From: Prado023 sp963788325
Lineage (GTDB): Bacteria > Actinomycetota > Actinomycetes > S36-B12 > CAIYMF01
Direction: 5' to 3'
Length of the DNA stretch: 64,000 nucleotides
Assembly (NCBI GenBank): GCA_963788325.1
Contig: CAWBGJ010000003.1
Span: 62,001-126,000, forward strand
This document shows positions 1 through 8,584 of this stretch, piece by piece. Position numbers and translations under genes: made by a program. Numbering within the stretch: the first letter of the stretch is position 1; the number at the start of each line of letters is the position of its first letter. The notes under the pieces were generated by a model. It was given only the letters and a program-made list of their open reading frames with translations. It was not told where the DNA came from and did no database searches.

Positions 1-144
1 CCGCTCCGTGGCGTAGTTGACCGTCGCCTCGACGCCGGGCATCCGATTGAGCTTCTTCTCGATCCGCGCCGCGCAGGAGGAGCAGGTCATCCCGCCGATG
101 TCGAGCTCGATCACCTGGCGGGCATCGGTGATCGAGCCGGTCAT
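1..144 (-). CDS. copA: Copper-translocating P-type ATPase, N-terminal fragment (truncated by window edge)
   Basis: Only the first 48 codons are in the window; the gene continues past the left edge. The visible part is a heavy-metal-associated (HMA) domain with the metal-binding motif GMTCSSC, Cys21 and Cys24, followed by AARIEKKLN. HMA domains of this type bind Cu(I) and feed it to the membrane transport sites of CopA/CtpV exporters. The ATG overlaps the csoR stop in an ATGA (141-144), so the two genes are translationally coupled and share the csoR promoter. The copper assignment rests on the HMA motif and on the CsoR partner, because the CPC membrane motif lies outside the window. A free-standing CopZ-like chaperone is possible but would need a stop codon soon after residue 70. 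Confidence 0.85.
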   Translation of the reverse strand, partial: MTGSITDARQVIELDIGGMTCSSCAARIEKKLNRMPGVEATVNYATER

Positions 145-437
145 GAGCGCACTAACCTCGCGATCGCGGCTGAGGCCTCCCGGAGCTTGTCGTCCGCGCT
201 GGTCCCGCCCTCGGAGATCGCATGGGCGACGCAGTGGGACAGGTGGTCGTCGAGCATGAGCAGCGCCACCGAGTCCAGGGCCTTCGTGGCAGCCGAGACC
301 TGGGTGAGGATGTCGATGCAGTACGTGTCCTCCTCGACCATCCGGTGCACGCCGCGCACCTGCCCCTCGATGCGGCGCAGCCGCCGCAGGATGTCGGCGC
401 GGTGGTCGGCGTATCCGGGTGTCGCGATGTCGGTCAT
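141..437 (-). CDS. csoR: CsoR-family copper-sensing transcriptional repressor
   Basis: A 98-residue all-helical repressor of the CsoR/RcnR family. The Cu(I) ligands are visible as Cys40 (TYC), His65 and Cys69 (HLSHC), with the family spacing Cys-x24-His-x3-Cys, and the helix RRLRRIEGQVRGVHRMV is the family signature. Apo-CsoR binds its operator; Cu(I) binding releases it. The ATG at 437 was chosen because it starts the conserved core and lies 6 bases after a -10 element, leaving no room for a ribosome-binding site, so the message is probably leaderless. The gene overlaps copA by 4 bases and represses both genes from the palindrome at 447-463. Confidence 0.95.
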   Translation of the reverse strand: MTDIATPGYADHRADILRRLRRIEGQVRGVHRMVEEDTYCIDILTQVSAATKALDSVALLMLDDHLSHCVAHAISEGGTSADDKLREASAAIARLVRS

Positions 438-443
438 GAATGC

Positions 444-472
444 ATGATACCCCTTAGGGGTATGGACGACAA
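444..472 (-). promoter_or_regulatory. csoR-copA promoter with CsoR operator
   Basis: Read on the minus strand: -35 TTGTCG (467-472), a 17-base spacer, and -10 TATCAT (444-449), then 6 bases to the csoR ATG at 437, which is the predicted first transcribed base. A perfect interrupted palindrome, ATACCCC-TTA-GGGGTAT (447-463), fills the spacer and enters the -10. This matches the C-tract/G-tract operators known for CsoR proteins, and its position explains repression by blocking RNA polymerase. Confidence 0.9.
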
Positions 473-498
473 GGGTCTTGCCGAACCGATGACCAGGA

Positions 499-1917
499 TC
501 AGTCCGCTGCACCACCCCACGGCTGCTCGGCGCCGAACCGCGCTCCGAGCCCCGGCCAGGGCTGCTGTTCACCCGAGGTGCCAGCGCCCCCGCTGCCCGC
601 CGCGTCCGCGACCCCGATGCGCGCCGGCAGCCTGACGACGAGGTCACGCGTCTGCCCACCGGCCAGTTCCACGACACCGCCGGGGGCCAGTGCGGGGTCG
701 GTGTACCGATCCACCGCCAGGTAGCCGGGATTGCTGGCCCCGGGCCGGACGTTCAGCACGTAGCTCCCCGGGGCCGCCGGACCGAGCCGCTGGTCGCTGG
801 GATCCTCGGGGGAGCCCGCGCCGAAAAGCCGGGTGTACTGGTCGGTCTGGGACACCAGCGTCACGAAGGCCCCGACCAGCGGTTGGCCGGTGTCCGCGGC
901 CAGCACCCGTACCGCAGCGAAGCCCCCGCGGGTGAGGGCGAAGTCCACACCGTCGAGCACCTGGCCCGACGCCAGGTCCAGCGCGTCAGCGGTGAACACG
1001 GTCTGTGCGCCGCGGTACCACTGGGGGAGCAGGCGGGTGCCGCCCGGGGTGAACACGCGAAGGTCCCCGCCGGGCGGTATCGCCGGGATCCGGTAGGCAC
1101 CTGCATCGTCGGTGTAGGCGTGCGGCGGGCAGGCCGGTTGGCATCGGGTGATCTGCACCTCGGCTCCGGCGACCGGCCGGCCGAGGTCGTCGCGCACGGT
1201 ACCCCTCACCTCGGCTCCACGACGCAACGCCACCACCAGGTCGGTGGTCTGGCGCGAGCCATCCAGGCGCAGCTCCTGGCTGGGGTAGGTGGTGTCGAAG
1301 GGCGGTTCGAGCAGTCGGCTCCCGGCGGGCAGCCGGATCGAGAGCCGTACCGGTACGGGTGGCAGGCCGACCAGCCGGAAGCCACCCGGCTCGGAGACCG
1401 CTTCGTGCACGCCCGCCGCACCATTCGTGCCCGGACCGGTCATCCAGGCGGCCACGATCGCGTCCGGCACGGGGGTACCCGTCTCCCGTTCGAGCACTGT
1501 GCCCTGCACCGAGCCACCGCGGGGCAGGTCGATGTCGGCCGTCACCGGCCAGCTGGAGATCTCGACGATCCCTGCGGTGCCGAACGAGTACGCGGCCGGC
1601 CAGTACGTGTCGACCAGTGCCCCGCGCGCCGGGGCCCGCGCCTGCACCTTCACCGCCTGCCAGTAGACCTCGGGCAGTGCGTAGCGGCCTGCGGAATCGG
1701 TCAGGATCCTGGTGGGGTTCCCCGCGGCGCTCCCGTCCTCATGCACGGGCGAGACGACCACCCAGACCTGGGCCAGCGGCGCCCCGCCGCCGGTGATCGT
1801 TCCGGACAGGTTCCCGATCAGGGAGGCCTGGGCAGGGGGCGGTGGGCCCAGCCCCAGCAGCGCGGCGCCCAGCGCTGCCCCCAGCACCGCGAGCAACCAC
1901 CTGCGGGGGCGGATCAT
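499..1917 (-). CDS. Secreted carboxypeptidase-regulatory-like (CarboxypepD_reg) domain protein
   Basis: A 472-residue predicted exported protein of unknown function. It begins MIRPRRW, followed by a hydrophobic stretch (residues about 8-30) ending PAQA, a Sec-type signal peptide. The rest is a chain of three or four beta-sandwich repeats of the CarboxypepD_reg/transthyretin-like type, each opening with a G-x-V-x-G-T-V pattern (for example SVQGTVLERETGTPVPDA and AEVRGTVRDDLGRPVAGAEV) and containing a DDAGAYRIPAIPPG-like turn. Such domains are structural or carbohydrate/adhesion modules; no catalytic residues were found. The ATG at 1917 was chosen because it places the signal peptide at the N-terminus. 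It starts 13 bases after the DUF2277 stop, so the two may be cotranscribed. Confidence 0.75.
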   Translation of the reverse strand: MIRPRRWLLAVLGAALGAALLGLGPPPPAQASLIGNLSGTITGGGAPLAQVWVVVSPVHEDGSAAGNPTRILTDSAGRYALPEVYWQAVKVQARAPARGALVDTYWPAAYSFGTAGIVEISSWPVTADIDLPRGGSVQGTVLERETGTPVPDAIVAAWMTGPGTNGAAGVHEAVSEPGGFRLVGLPPVPVRLSIRLPAGSRLLEPPFDTTYPSQELRLDGSRQTTDLVVALRRGAEVRGTVRDDLGRPVAGAEVQITRCQPACPPHAYTDDAGAYRIPAIPPGGDLRVFTPGGTRLLPQWYRGAQTVFTADALDLASGQVLDGVDFALTRGGFAAVRVLAADTGQPLVGAFVTLVSQTDQYTRLFGAGSPEDPSDQRLGPAAPGSYVLNVRPGASNPGYLAVDRYTDPALAPGGVVELAGGQTRDLVVRLPARIGVADAAGSGGAGTSGEQQPWPGLGARFGAEQPWGGAAD

Positions 1918-1930
1918 CGACCGGCGCGGA

Positions 1931-2155
1931 TCATCGCGAGGCCGGGGCGCTTCCCCGGACGACGAGGTCGGCCAGCAGCTGCTCGGTGGCGGCGGTGACC
2001 GCATCGACTGCGGCGTCGAATGCGTCGGCATTGTGCGCGGCAGGGGTCCGGAATCCGCTGATCTTGCGCACGTACTGCAGGGCGGCGGCGCGGATCTCCT
2101 GGGCCGTCGGCTCCTCGTGGAACGGGGGACGCAAGGTCTGGATGCTGCGGCACAT
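1931..2155 (-). CDS. DUF2277 family protein
   Basis: A 74-residue protein starting MCRSIQTLRPPF and containing the AALQYVRKISG block typical of DUF2277 (Pfam). The function of the family is unknown; the conserved Met-Cys-Arg N-terminus suggests that Cys2 matters, possibly as a metal or nucleophile site, but that is inference. The ATG at 2155 is fixed by this N-terminus. Upstream on the minus strand is GACACT (2162-2167), 6 bases before the ATG, a weak -10 that fits the leaderless pattern of the window. It probably leads a two-gene unit with the secreted protein downstream. Confidence 0.85.
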   Translation of the reverse strand: MCRSIQTLRPPFHEEPTAQEIRAAALQYVRKISGFRTPAAHNADAFDAAVDAVTAATEQLLADLVVRGSAPASR

Positions 2156-2378
2156 GATCCCAGTGTCCGCCCGGCGCTCCACGTGCGCCACTGTCCACGG
2201 TGCACCAACCAGTGCCGCCCTGCAGGTGGCCGGACCTGGTGGCTTGTTGCTCGTCTTGGGTAGGCAGGTGCCCAGCCTCTTGCGATCGGTTGGTCGCGGC
2301 CGAGCCGGGGGCCGATTGGCGGACTGGCCGCGGGCGGCTGGACCCAGCGGGGGGACAGCCCCCGATACGCTGCCTGTC

Positions 2379-3359
2379 ATGGCCGAGATCACCGCGCCCG
2401 TGCCGCTGTGCCTCCCGAGCGGCCGTCTCAACCCGGCTGCTGTCGGCTGGACCCGCCGGCCCCTGCACACCGCGAACCTGCGCGGCTGGGGTCGCACCAA
2501 GCGCTGGGAGTACTGGGGCCTCGTCACCCCGCACGCGATCATCGGACTGACGGTCTCGTCGCTGGACTACCTCGGGCTGATGTCGGTCTACGTGCTGGAC
2601 CGGCGGACCAACAGCGAGGTGATGCACACCGCGTTGGACCCGCTGGCCCGGCACGTGGAGCTCACGGATCGTAGCGGCGTGGGCCGCGCCCGGGGCACCG
2701 CCGGGGGGGTGGCGCTGACCTTCGCCAGCTCCGCGGCCGGCGTGCAGATCGCGGTGCGTGCCCCGCAGGTCGAGCTCACCGCCTCGGTCGGTCCGGGGCG
2801 GGAGAGCCTCGGGGTGGTGGTGCCGTGGTCGCAGCGGCTCTTCCAGTACACGGTCAAGGACGTGGGCCGGCCGGTGTCCGGAGTCCTGCGCCTGGCCGGC
2901 GAGGAGATCCCCTTCGACAGCGACGACGGGTCATTCGCAGTGCTCGATCACGGCCGCGGGCGCTGGCCCTACTCGATGACCTGGAACTGGGCAGCCGGGT
3001 TCGGGGCCGTCGCCGGACATCGGGTCGGCCTGCAGCTGGGCGGGCAGTGGACCGACGGCACTGGCAGCACCGAGAACGCAGTCTTCGTCGATGGCCGCAT
3101 GCACCGGATCCACGACGACCTGCGGTGGACCTATGACGCCACCGACTGGCTGGCCCCGTGGCGCATCAACAGCCCTCGTGCGGACGTCACCTTCGCGCCG
3201 TTCCACGCGCGCACCGAGCAGACGAATGCAGTGGTGGTCGCCTCGCAGGTCCATCAGTGCTTCGGACGGTTCACAGGATGGGTGCTCGACGACGCTGACC
3301 AGCGCGTCCAGGTCGACGGACTGGTGGGCTGGGCGGAGGAGGCCCGCAACCGCTGGTGA
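2379..3359 (+). CDS. DUF2804 family protein
   Basis: A 326-residue protein, full length for DUF2804. Recognisable family blocks are LPSGRLNPAAVGWTRRPLH near residue 12, KRWEYWGLVTPHAIIGLTVSSLDYLG, and a C-terminal NAVFVDGRMHRIHDDLRWTYD segment. Members are soluble beta-rich proteins distantly like lipocalin/hydroxyneurosporene synthase folds; their biochemical role is not known. The -10 element TACGCT (2366-2371) lies 7 bases before the ATG, so the transcript is predicted to be leaderless. No signal peptide is seen. The gene precedes the ABC exporter genes by about 50 bases, but that unit has its own promoter. Confidence 0.85.
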   Translation: MAEITAPVPLCLPSGRLNPAAVGWTRRPLHTANLRGWGRTKRWEYWGLVTPHAIIGLTVSSLDYLGLMSVYVLDRRTNSEVMHTALDPLARHVELTDRSGVGRARGTAGGVALTFASSAAGVQIAVRAPQVELTASVGPGRESLGVVVPWSQRLFQYTVKDVGRPVSGVLRLAGEEIPFDSDDGSFAVLDHGRGRWPYSMTWNWAAGFGAVAGHRVGLQLGGQWTDGTGSTENAVFVDGRMHRIHDDLRWTYDATDWLAPWRINSPRADVTFAPFHARTEQTNAVVVASQVHQCFGRFTGWVLDDADQRVQVDGLVGWAEEARNRW

Positions 3360-3408
3360 CCGTCCACGTCGGACCGCGCACGGCGCGCCGCGGGCGTAGT
3401 CTGCGCCA

Positions 3409-5143
3409 GTGATTGGCCTCCTGCGCTTCCACCTGTCCCCGTACCGGCGTGCCCTCGTCCTCGTGATCGGCCTGCTCGTCATCCAGGTCCTGGGCACGCT
3501 CTACCTGCCCGAGTTGAACGCCGAGATCATCAACAACGGCGTGGCCAAGGGAGACACCGGTTACATCGTGCGGGTCGGCGGCTGGATGCTGCTGGTCTCC
3601 GTGCTGGTCCTGATCGCGGCGATCGTGGGGCTGTACTACGCCTCCCGGACCTCGATGTCGGTGGGCCGCGACATGCGCGCCCGTACGTTCCGCTCGGTCC
3701 AGCGCTTCTCGCTGCGGGAGATGAATACGTTCGGAGCCCCCACCCTGATCACCCGCAACACCAACGACGTCCAGCAGGTCCAGATGTTCCTGCAGATGGC
3801 GCTGACCATGATGGTCACCGCGCCGCTCATGGCGATCGGGGGCGTGTTCATGGCCTACCGCCAGGACGGCCCGCTGTCGCTGCTGCTGCTGGTGATCGTG
3901 CCCATCATGATGGTCGTCATCGCCGCCGTGATGGTCCGCGCGGTCCCGCTGTTCCGGGCGATGCAGGTCAAGATCGACAAGATCAACCTCGTGCTGCGCG
4001 AGAACCTCACCGGCATCCGGGTGATCCGCGCGTTCGTGCGCACCGAGCATGAGCAGGCGCGGTTCGCGGAGGCGAACACGGACCTGACCCAGACCACCCT
4101 GAGCGTGAACCGGCTGTTCGCCCTGATGATGCCCGTGCTCATGCTGATCATGAACCTCTCGAGCGTGGCGGTCGTGTGGTTCGGTGGGCAGCGGATCGCC
4201 TCGGGGGAGATGCCCATCGGCAACTTGATGGCGTTCCTGGCCTACCTGATGCAGATCCTCATGTCGGTGATGATGGCCACGATGGTGCTGGTCATGTGGC
4301 CGCGCGCCGCGGCCTCCTCGGAGCGCCTCAACGAGGTCCTGGCCGTGCAGCCCGACATCCACGACCCGCAGGTGCCCGAGCCCGGCCAGCCGGCTATGCG
4401 CGGCACGGTGGAGTTCCGCAACGTCGACTTCGGCTATCCCGGGGCTACCGAGCCCGTGCTGCGCGACATCTCGTTCACCGCGCTGCCCGGCCAGACCACC
4501 GCGATCATCGGATCGACGGGATCGGGCAAGTCCACGTTGATCAACCTGGTGCCCCGGCTCTACGACGTGACCGCGGGGACTGTGCTCGTTCGACGGGGTG
4601 GACGTGCGCCAATGGGAGCGTGCGCAGCTGTGGGCCAGCATGGGGCTCATCCCGCAGAAGGCCTTCCTGTTCGCCGGAACCATCGCGGACAACCTGCGCT
4701 TCGGGGCACCGGAGGCGACCGAGGAGCAGATGTGGCGCGCCCTGGAGATCGCGCAGGGCGCGGACTTCGTGCGAGCCCTGCCCGAGGGGCTGGACGCACC
4801 GATCGAGCAGGGGGGCGTGAACGTGTCCGGCGGCCAGCGCCAGCGCCTGGCGATCGCCCGGGCCCTGGTCCGAGAGCCGTCGGTCTACATCTTCGACGAC
4901 TCGTTCTCCGCCCTGGACTACGCCACCGACGCTCGGTTGCGCGCCGCCCTGTACGAGCCCACCCGTGCAGCGTGCGTGCTGGTGGTGGCCCAACGGGTGG
5001 CCACGATCCGCCACGCCGAGCAGATCCTGGTCCTCGATGAGGGCAACCTCGTGGGGGTCGGCACCCACGAGCAGCTCATGGCTGAGTGCCCCACGTACTC
5101 CGAGATCGTGCTCTCCCAGCTCTCGGCTGAGGAGGCAGCGTGA
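3409..5143 (+). CDS. ABC exporter subunit 1 (heterodimeric multidrug type), frameshifted
   Basis: A full-length membrane-spanning ABC half-transporter of about 577 residues, read in two frames. The N-terminal part holds six transmembrane helices; Walker A is GSTGSGKST. After the shift come signature VSGGQRQRLAIARAL and Walker B VYIFDDSFSALD, and the usual H-loop His is replaced in VAQRVATI. This is the pattern of heterodimeric exporters such as BmrCD/LmrCD. The frame breaks at about 4588, where an extra G in CTCGTTCGAC converts the expected VLFDGVDVRQW into a nonsense frame; both halves are otherwise intact. The start is GTG 3409, 6 bases after -10 TAGTCT (3397-3402). The stop overlaps the GTG of the partner gene by 4 bases. 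Confidence 0.88.
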
Positions 5144-7143
5144 GCGCCGGGGCGGCGACTGCCGGCGGGCGTCCGGGCGGCGCTGGGCCCGGGGGCCCCG
5201 GCGGGCCCGGCGGGCGGCCGGGCGGGCCAGGCGGCGGTGGCCCGATGGGCGGGCTGTTCGTCCAGGCCGGCAAGTCCAGTGATTTCAAGGGCACGGCGGG
5301 CCGGCTCATGGGGCGCCTGCGCCCGCAGGCCGTGCTGATCGCGGCTGTCATCACCATGACCATCGGCAGTGTGGTGCTCGCGGTGGTCGGCCCGAAGCTG
5401 CTGGGCAACGCCACCACGATGATCTTCGAGGGGTTCATCTCCTCGGAGTTGCCGGCCGGCGCGTCGGTGGATGAACTGGTCGCAGGGCTGCAGGCCGAGG
5501 GCCGCGACGACCAGGCCGCGATGCTCTCGGCGATGGACATCGTGCCCGGGCAGGGCGTGGACTTCACCGCGCTGGGCCAGCTGCTCACCTTCGTGGCGGT
5601 GCTGTACCTGCTGTCCTCGATGCTGAGCTGGGCCAGTGCCTACATCATGGCCGGGGTCACCCAGTTGACGATCTACGACCTGCGCGAGGAGGTCGACGAG
5701 AAGATCGGCCGCCTGCCGCTGAAGTACTTCGACTCGCACGCCCGCGGCGACCTGCTCTCCCGGGTGACCAACGACATCGACAACGTCTCGACCACACTCC
5801 AGCAGGTGCTGACCCAGCTCATCACCTCAGTGCTCACGGTCATCGGCGTGCTGGGGATCATGTTCTGGATGTCGCCCCTGCTGGCGGTGGTCTCGCTTCT
5901 GACCGTGCCGCTGTCGTTCGCGGTCACCATGGTGATCGCCAAGCGCTCCCAGAAGCAGTTCGCGGCGCAGTGGGAGTGGACCGGGGAGCTCAACGGCCAC
6001 GTCGAGCAGATGTACACCGGCCACGACCTGGTCAAGGTCTTCGGCCACTCCGGGCGGGCCGTCGAGGAGTTCGACGAGCTCAACGAGAAGATGTACGACG
6101 CGAGCTTCAAGGCCCAGTTCATCTCCGGGATCATCCAGCCCGCGATGACCCTGATCTCCAACCTGAACTACGTCCTGATCTCGGTCATCGGTGGCCTGCA
6201 GGTGGCCTCAGGTGCGATGCCCCTGGGCGACGTGCAGGCGTTCATCCAGTACGCACGGCAGTTCCAGATGCCGATCACGCAGATCGCCTCGGTGGTCAAC
6301 CTGATGCAGTCCGGAGTCGCATCCGCCGAGCGGGTGTTCGAGTTCCTCGACGCGCAGGACGAGGTCGCTGACCCGGCCGATCCGCAGCGGCCCGACCCGG
6401 TGCGTGGCCGGGTCGAGTTCGACGACGTCGCCTTCCAGTACGTGCCGGACAAGCCGCTGATCCAGGGCCTGGACCTGGTGGTCGAGGTCGGTGAGTCGTG
6501 CGCGATCGTCGGTCCGACCGGGGCCGGCAAGACCACGCTGGTGAACCTGCTCATGCGCTTCTACGACATCGACTCGGGCCGGATCACCCTGGACGGCGTG
6601 GACGTGATGTCGATGACGCGCGACGACCTGCGTGGCTCGTTTGGCATGGTCCTGCAGGACACGTGGCTCTTCGGCGGCACGATCCGGGACAACATCGCCT
6701 ACGGGGCCCAGGACGTCACCGACGAGCAGGTGCTCGAGGCAGCCCACGCCGCCTACGTCGACCACTTCGTGCGCACCCTGCCCGACGGCTACGACACGAT
6801 CCTCGATGACGAGGCCACCAACGTGTCCACCGGCGAGAAGCAGCTGATCACGATTGCTCGGGCCTTCCTGAGCGACCCGGCGATCCTCATCCTCGATGAG
6901 GCCACCTCGTCGGTGGACACCCGTACCGAGGTGCTGGTCCAGAAGGCGATGGCCAACCTGCGCCACGGCCGGACCTCGTTCATCATCGCGCACCGGTTGA
7001 GCACGATCCGCGACGCCGACACGATCCTGGTCATGGAGTCCGGGGCGATCGTGGAGAAGGGCTCGCACTCCGCTCTCATCGAGCGCGACGGTGCCTACGC
7101 CCGGCTCTACCAGTCGCAGTTCGCGGGCGCGCTGGAGGGCTGA
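5140..7143 (+). CDS. ABC exporter subunit 2 (heterodimeric multidrug type)
   Basis: A 667-residue ABC half-transporter and partner of the preceding gene, starting GTG in a GTGA overlap. Residues 1-45 are an unusual Gly/Pro-rich stretch with no sequence conservation, before the transmembrane domain. The membrane domain carries a long extracytoplasmic insert between the first two helices (about residues 95-145). The nucleotide-binding domain has Walker A GPTGAGKTT, a degenerate signature NVSTGEKQ, Walker B ILILDEATSSVD and H-loop IAHRLSTI. In such heterodimers one composite ATP site is canonical and one degenerate, so the pair fits a BmrCD-like drug or lipid exporter. The substrate cannot be predicted. 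This gene is intact. Confidence 0.92.
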   Translation: MSAGAATAGGRPGGAGPGGPGGPGGRPGGPGGGGPMGGLFVQAGKSSDFKGTAGRLMGRLRPQAVLIAAVITMTIGSVVLAVVGPKLLGNATTMIFEGFISSELPAGASVDELVAGLQAEGRDDQAAMLSAMDIVPGQGVDFTALGQLLTFVAVLYLLSSMLSWASAYIMAGVTQLTIYDLREEVDEKIGRLPLKYFDSHARGDLLSRVTNDIDNVSTTLQQVLTQLITSVLTVIGVLGIMFWMSPLLAVVSLLTVPLSFAVTMVIAKRSQKQFAAQWEWTGELNGHVEQMYTGHDLVKVFGHSGRAVEEFDELNEKMYDASFKAQFISGIIQPAMTLISNLNYVLISVIGGLQVASGAMPLGDVQAFIQYARQFQMPITQIASVVNLMQSGVASAERVFEFLDAQDEVADPADPQRPDPVRGRVEFDDVAFQYVPDKPLIQGLDLVVEVGESCAIVGPTGAGKTTLVNLLMRFYDIDSGRITLDGVDVMSMTRDDLRGSFGMVLQDTWLFGGTIRDNIAYGAQDVTDEQVLEAAHAAYVDHFVRTLPDGYDTILDDEATNVSTGEKQLITIARAFLSDPAILILDEATSSVDTRTEVLVQKAMANLRHGRTSFIIAHRLSTIRDADTILVMESGAIVEKGSHSALIERDGAYARLYQSQFAGALEG

Positions 7144-7179
7144 GGACAGAAGGGCAGCCGCACCCGCGGACCAGCCGTA

Positions 7180-7461
7180 TCAATCGGGCAGTCGCAGGTG
7201 CGCGGTCCCTGCGTCGAGGTCGATCCGGCTGCGTGGGGGTGCGGCGTCGGAGTCCTCCTCGAACGCGAGCGCCTCATGCGCGCGCTGCTCGATCGCGTAC
7301 TTGGTGCAGGGGTAGAGCGCCTCCTGCAGGAGGTCGAAACCGGTGGAGGCCATCGCGGTCCCCTGCCGCCCGCGACGCCTGTCACGCGCCAACTCGACCA
7401 TCCCGAGCACGAACAGGGCGATCACCAGGGCCGGCAGCGTCATCGCGAACAGCATTCCCAC
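7180..7461 (-). CDS. Small membrane protein resembling DUF6191
   Basis: A 93-residue protein with one N-terminal transmembrane helix (about residues 5-22), then a basic stretch RDRRRGRQG and a soluble tail with ATGFDLLQEALYP-like and PPRSRIDLDAGTAHLRLP blocks. The blocks resemble the DUF6191 family of actinobacteria, whose function is unknown. The GTG at 7461 is preferred to the ATG at 7455 because GGAGGT lies 5 bases before it on the minus strand. It stands alone, convergent with the ABC operon and divergent from the epimerase gene. Confidence 0.7.
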   Translation of the reverse strand: MGMLFAMTLPALVIALFVLGMVELARDRRRGRQGTAMASTGFDLLQEALYPCTKYAIEQRAHEALAFEEDSDAAPPRSRIDLDAGTAHLRLPD

Positions 7462-7573
7462 AGCGCACCTCCGGCTCCAGTGTTGCCCCCGCCGCAGGGG
7501 AGGGGCAAGACCCGATCCTGCCGGCCGGGTTGCCGCCCGGCGTGCCGCCACCAGCGGTGGCAGGATCTCGGCC

Positions 7574-8584
7574 ATGCGCATCCTGGTCATCGGTGGCACC
7601 CGGTTCGTCGGATGGCACCTCGTGGACGCGGCCGTCGCGGCTGGCCACGAGGTCACCGTCCTGCATCGCGGGTTGGGGTGCGAGGGCTCCCGGCACTTCG
7701 AGCACCTGCACGCCAACCGGGACGCGAACCTCGACGTGCTGGCGGGTCGGTACTGGGACGCGACCGTCGACGTGTGTGCCTACTGGCCACGTCAGGTGGA
7801 CACCCTGGCTGAGGCGCTGGGCGAGCGCGGCGGCCTGCATGCGCTGATCTCCACGGTGTCGGCCTACGCCGACGCGCCCGAGCCGGGCATGGACGAGGGG
7901 GCCGCCTTGGTGGCGCCCCTGGGTCTGGACGGCGACACCCCGCACTCGTCGGCACCACCGATCGATCCGCACAACTACGGCGGCCTGAAGGTCGGGTGCG
8001 AGCACGTGGCCCAGCGCCGCTACGCCGGCGGGCTCCTGGTCATCCGACCCACCTACATCATCGGGCCCCGAGACCCCACCGCGCGCTTCGCGTACTGGGT
8101 CGACCGGTTGGCCCGCGGCGGACAGGTGCTGGCCCCCGGCGATCCCGAGGTGCCGTTCCAGTACATCGACGCCCGCGACCTGGCCCGGTTCACGGTCGCC
8201 CTGCTCGAGGCCGGCGACGAGGGCACGTTCCACGTCGTGGACCCCGAGCCCCCGTACTCGTTCGCCGACATGCTGGGCGCTGTGGGTGCCGCCGTGGCGC
8301 CGCCGGCCACTGAGCTGACCTGGGCGCCCTCGGCGTGGCTCGCGCAGCAGGGCGTGACCCCGGCGATGCTGCCGCTCTGGACCGGCGATGATCGCCCGGA
8401 GTTCGTCCTGGCCATGGACCCCGCGCGGGCGATCTCAGCCGGACTGCGCCCACGCCCGCTGGCCGACAGCGCGCGTGACACCCTCGCGTGGCTCTCGGAT
8501 CCTGCCTCCCAGTGGGATGCGCGCGGGAGCCTGCTGCGCGCCGAGCGCGAGGCGCAGCTGCTCAGCCGGTGGGCTGCTCGCTAG
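7574..8584 (+). CDS. NAD-dependent epimerase/dehydratase family protein
   Basis: A 336-residue extended-SDR protein. The N-terminus MRILVIGGTRFVGWHL is the Rossmann dinucleotide-binding motif in the GGTxFxG variant common in the SDR subgroup of nucleotide-sugar epimerases. The usual Tyr-x3-Lys pair appears shifted, as NYGGLKVGCEHV near residue 138. The family acts on nucleotide sugars or related substrates; the specific substrate is unknown. The CAGGAT -10 (7561-7566) lies 7 bases before the ATG, consistent with leaderless transcription. The 3' end overlaps the convergent DUF3159 gene by 23 bases. Confidence 0.85.
   Translation: MRILVIGGTRFVGWHLVDAAVAAGHEVTVLHRGLGCEGSRHFEHLHANRDANLDVLAGRYWDATVDVCAYWPRQVDTLAEALGERGGLHALISTVSAYADAPEPGMDEGAALVAPLGLDGDTPHSSAPPIDPHNYGGLKVGCEHVAQRRYAGGLLVIRPTYIIGPRDPTARFAYWVDRLARGGQVLAPGDPEVPFQYIDARDLARFTVALLEAGDEGTFHVVDPEPPYSFADMLGAVGAAVAPPATELTWAPSAWLAQQGVTPAMLPLWTGDDRPEFVLAMDPARAISAGLRPRPLADSARDTLAWLSDPASQWDARGSLLRAEREAQLLSRWAAR

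Noticed and set aside
3271..4692. 473-codon minus-strand frame over the ABC exporter, rich in His, Asp and Gln
   Set aside because: Composition and position show that it is antisense to the membrane domain; no domain was recognised.
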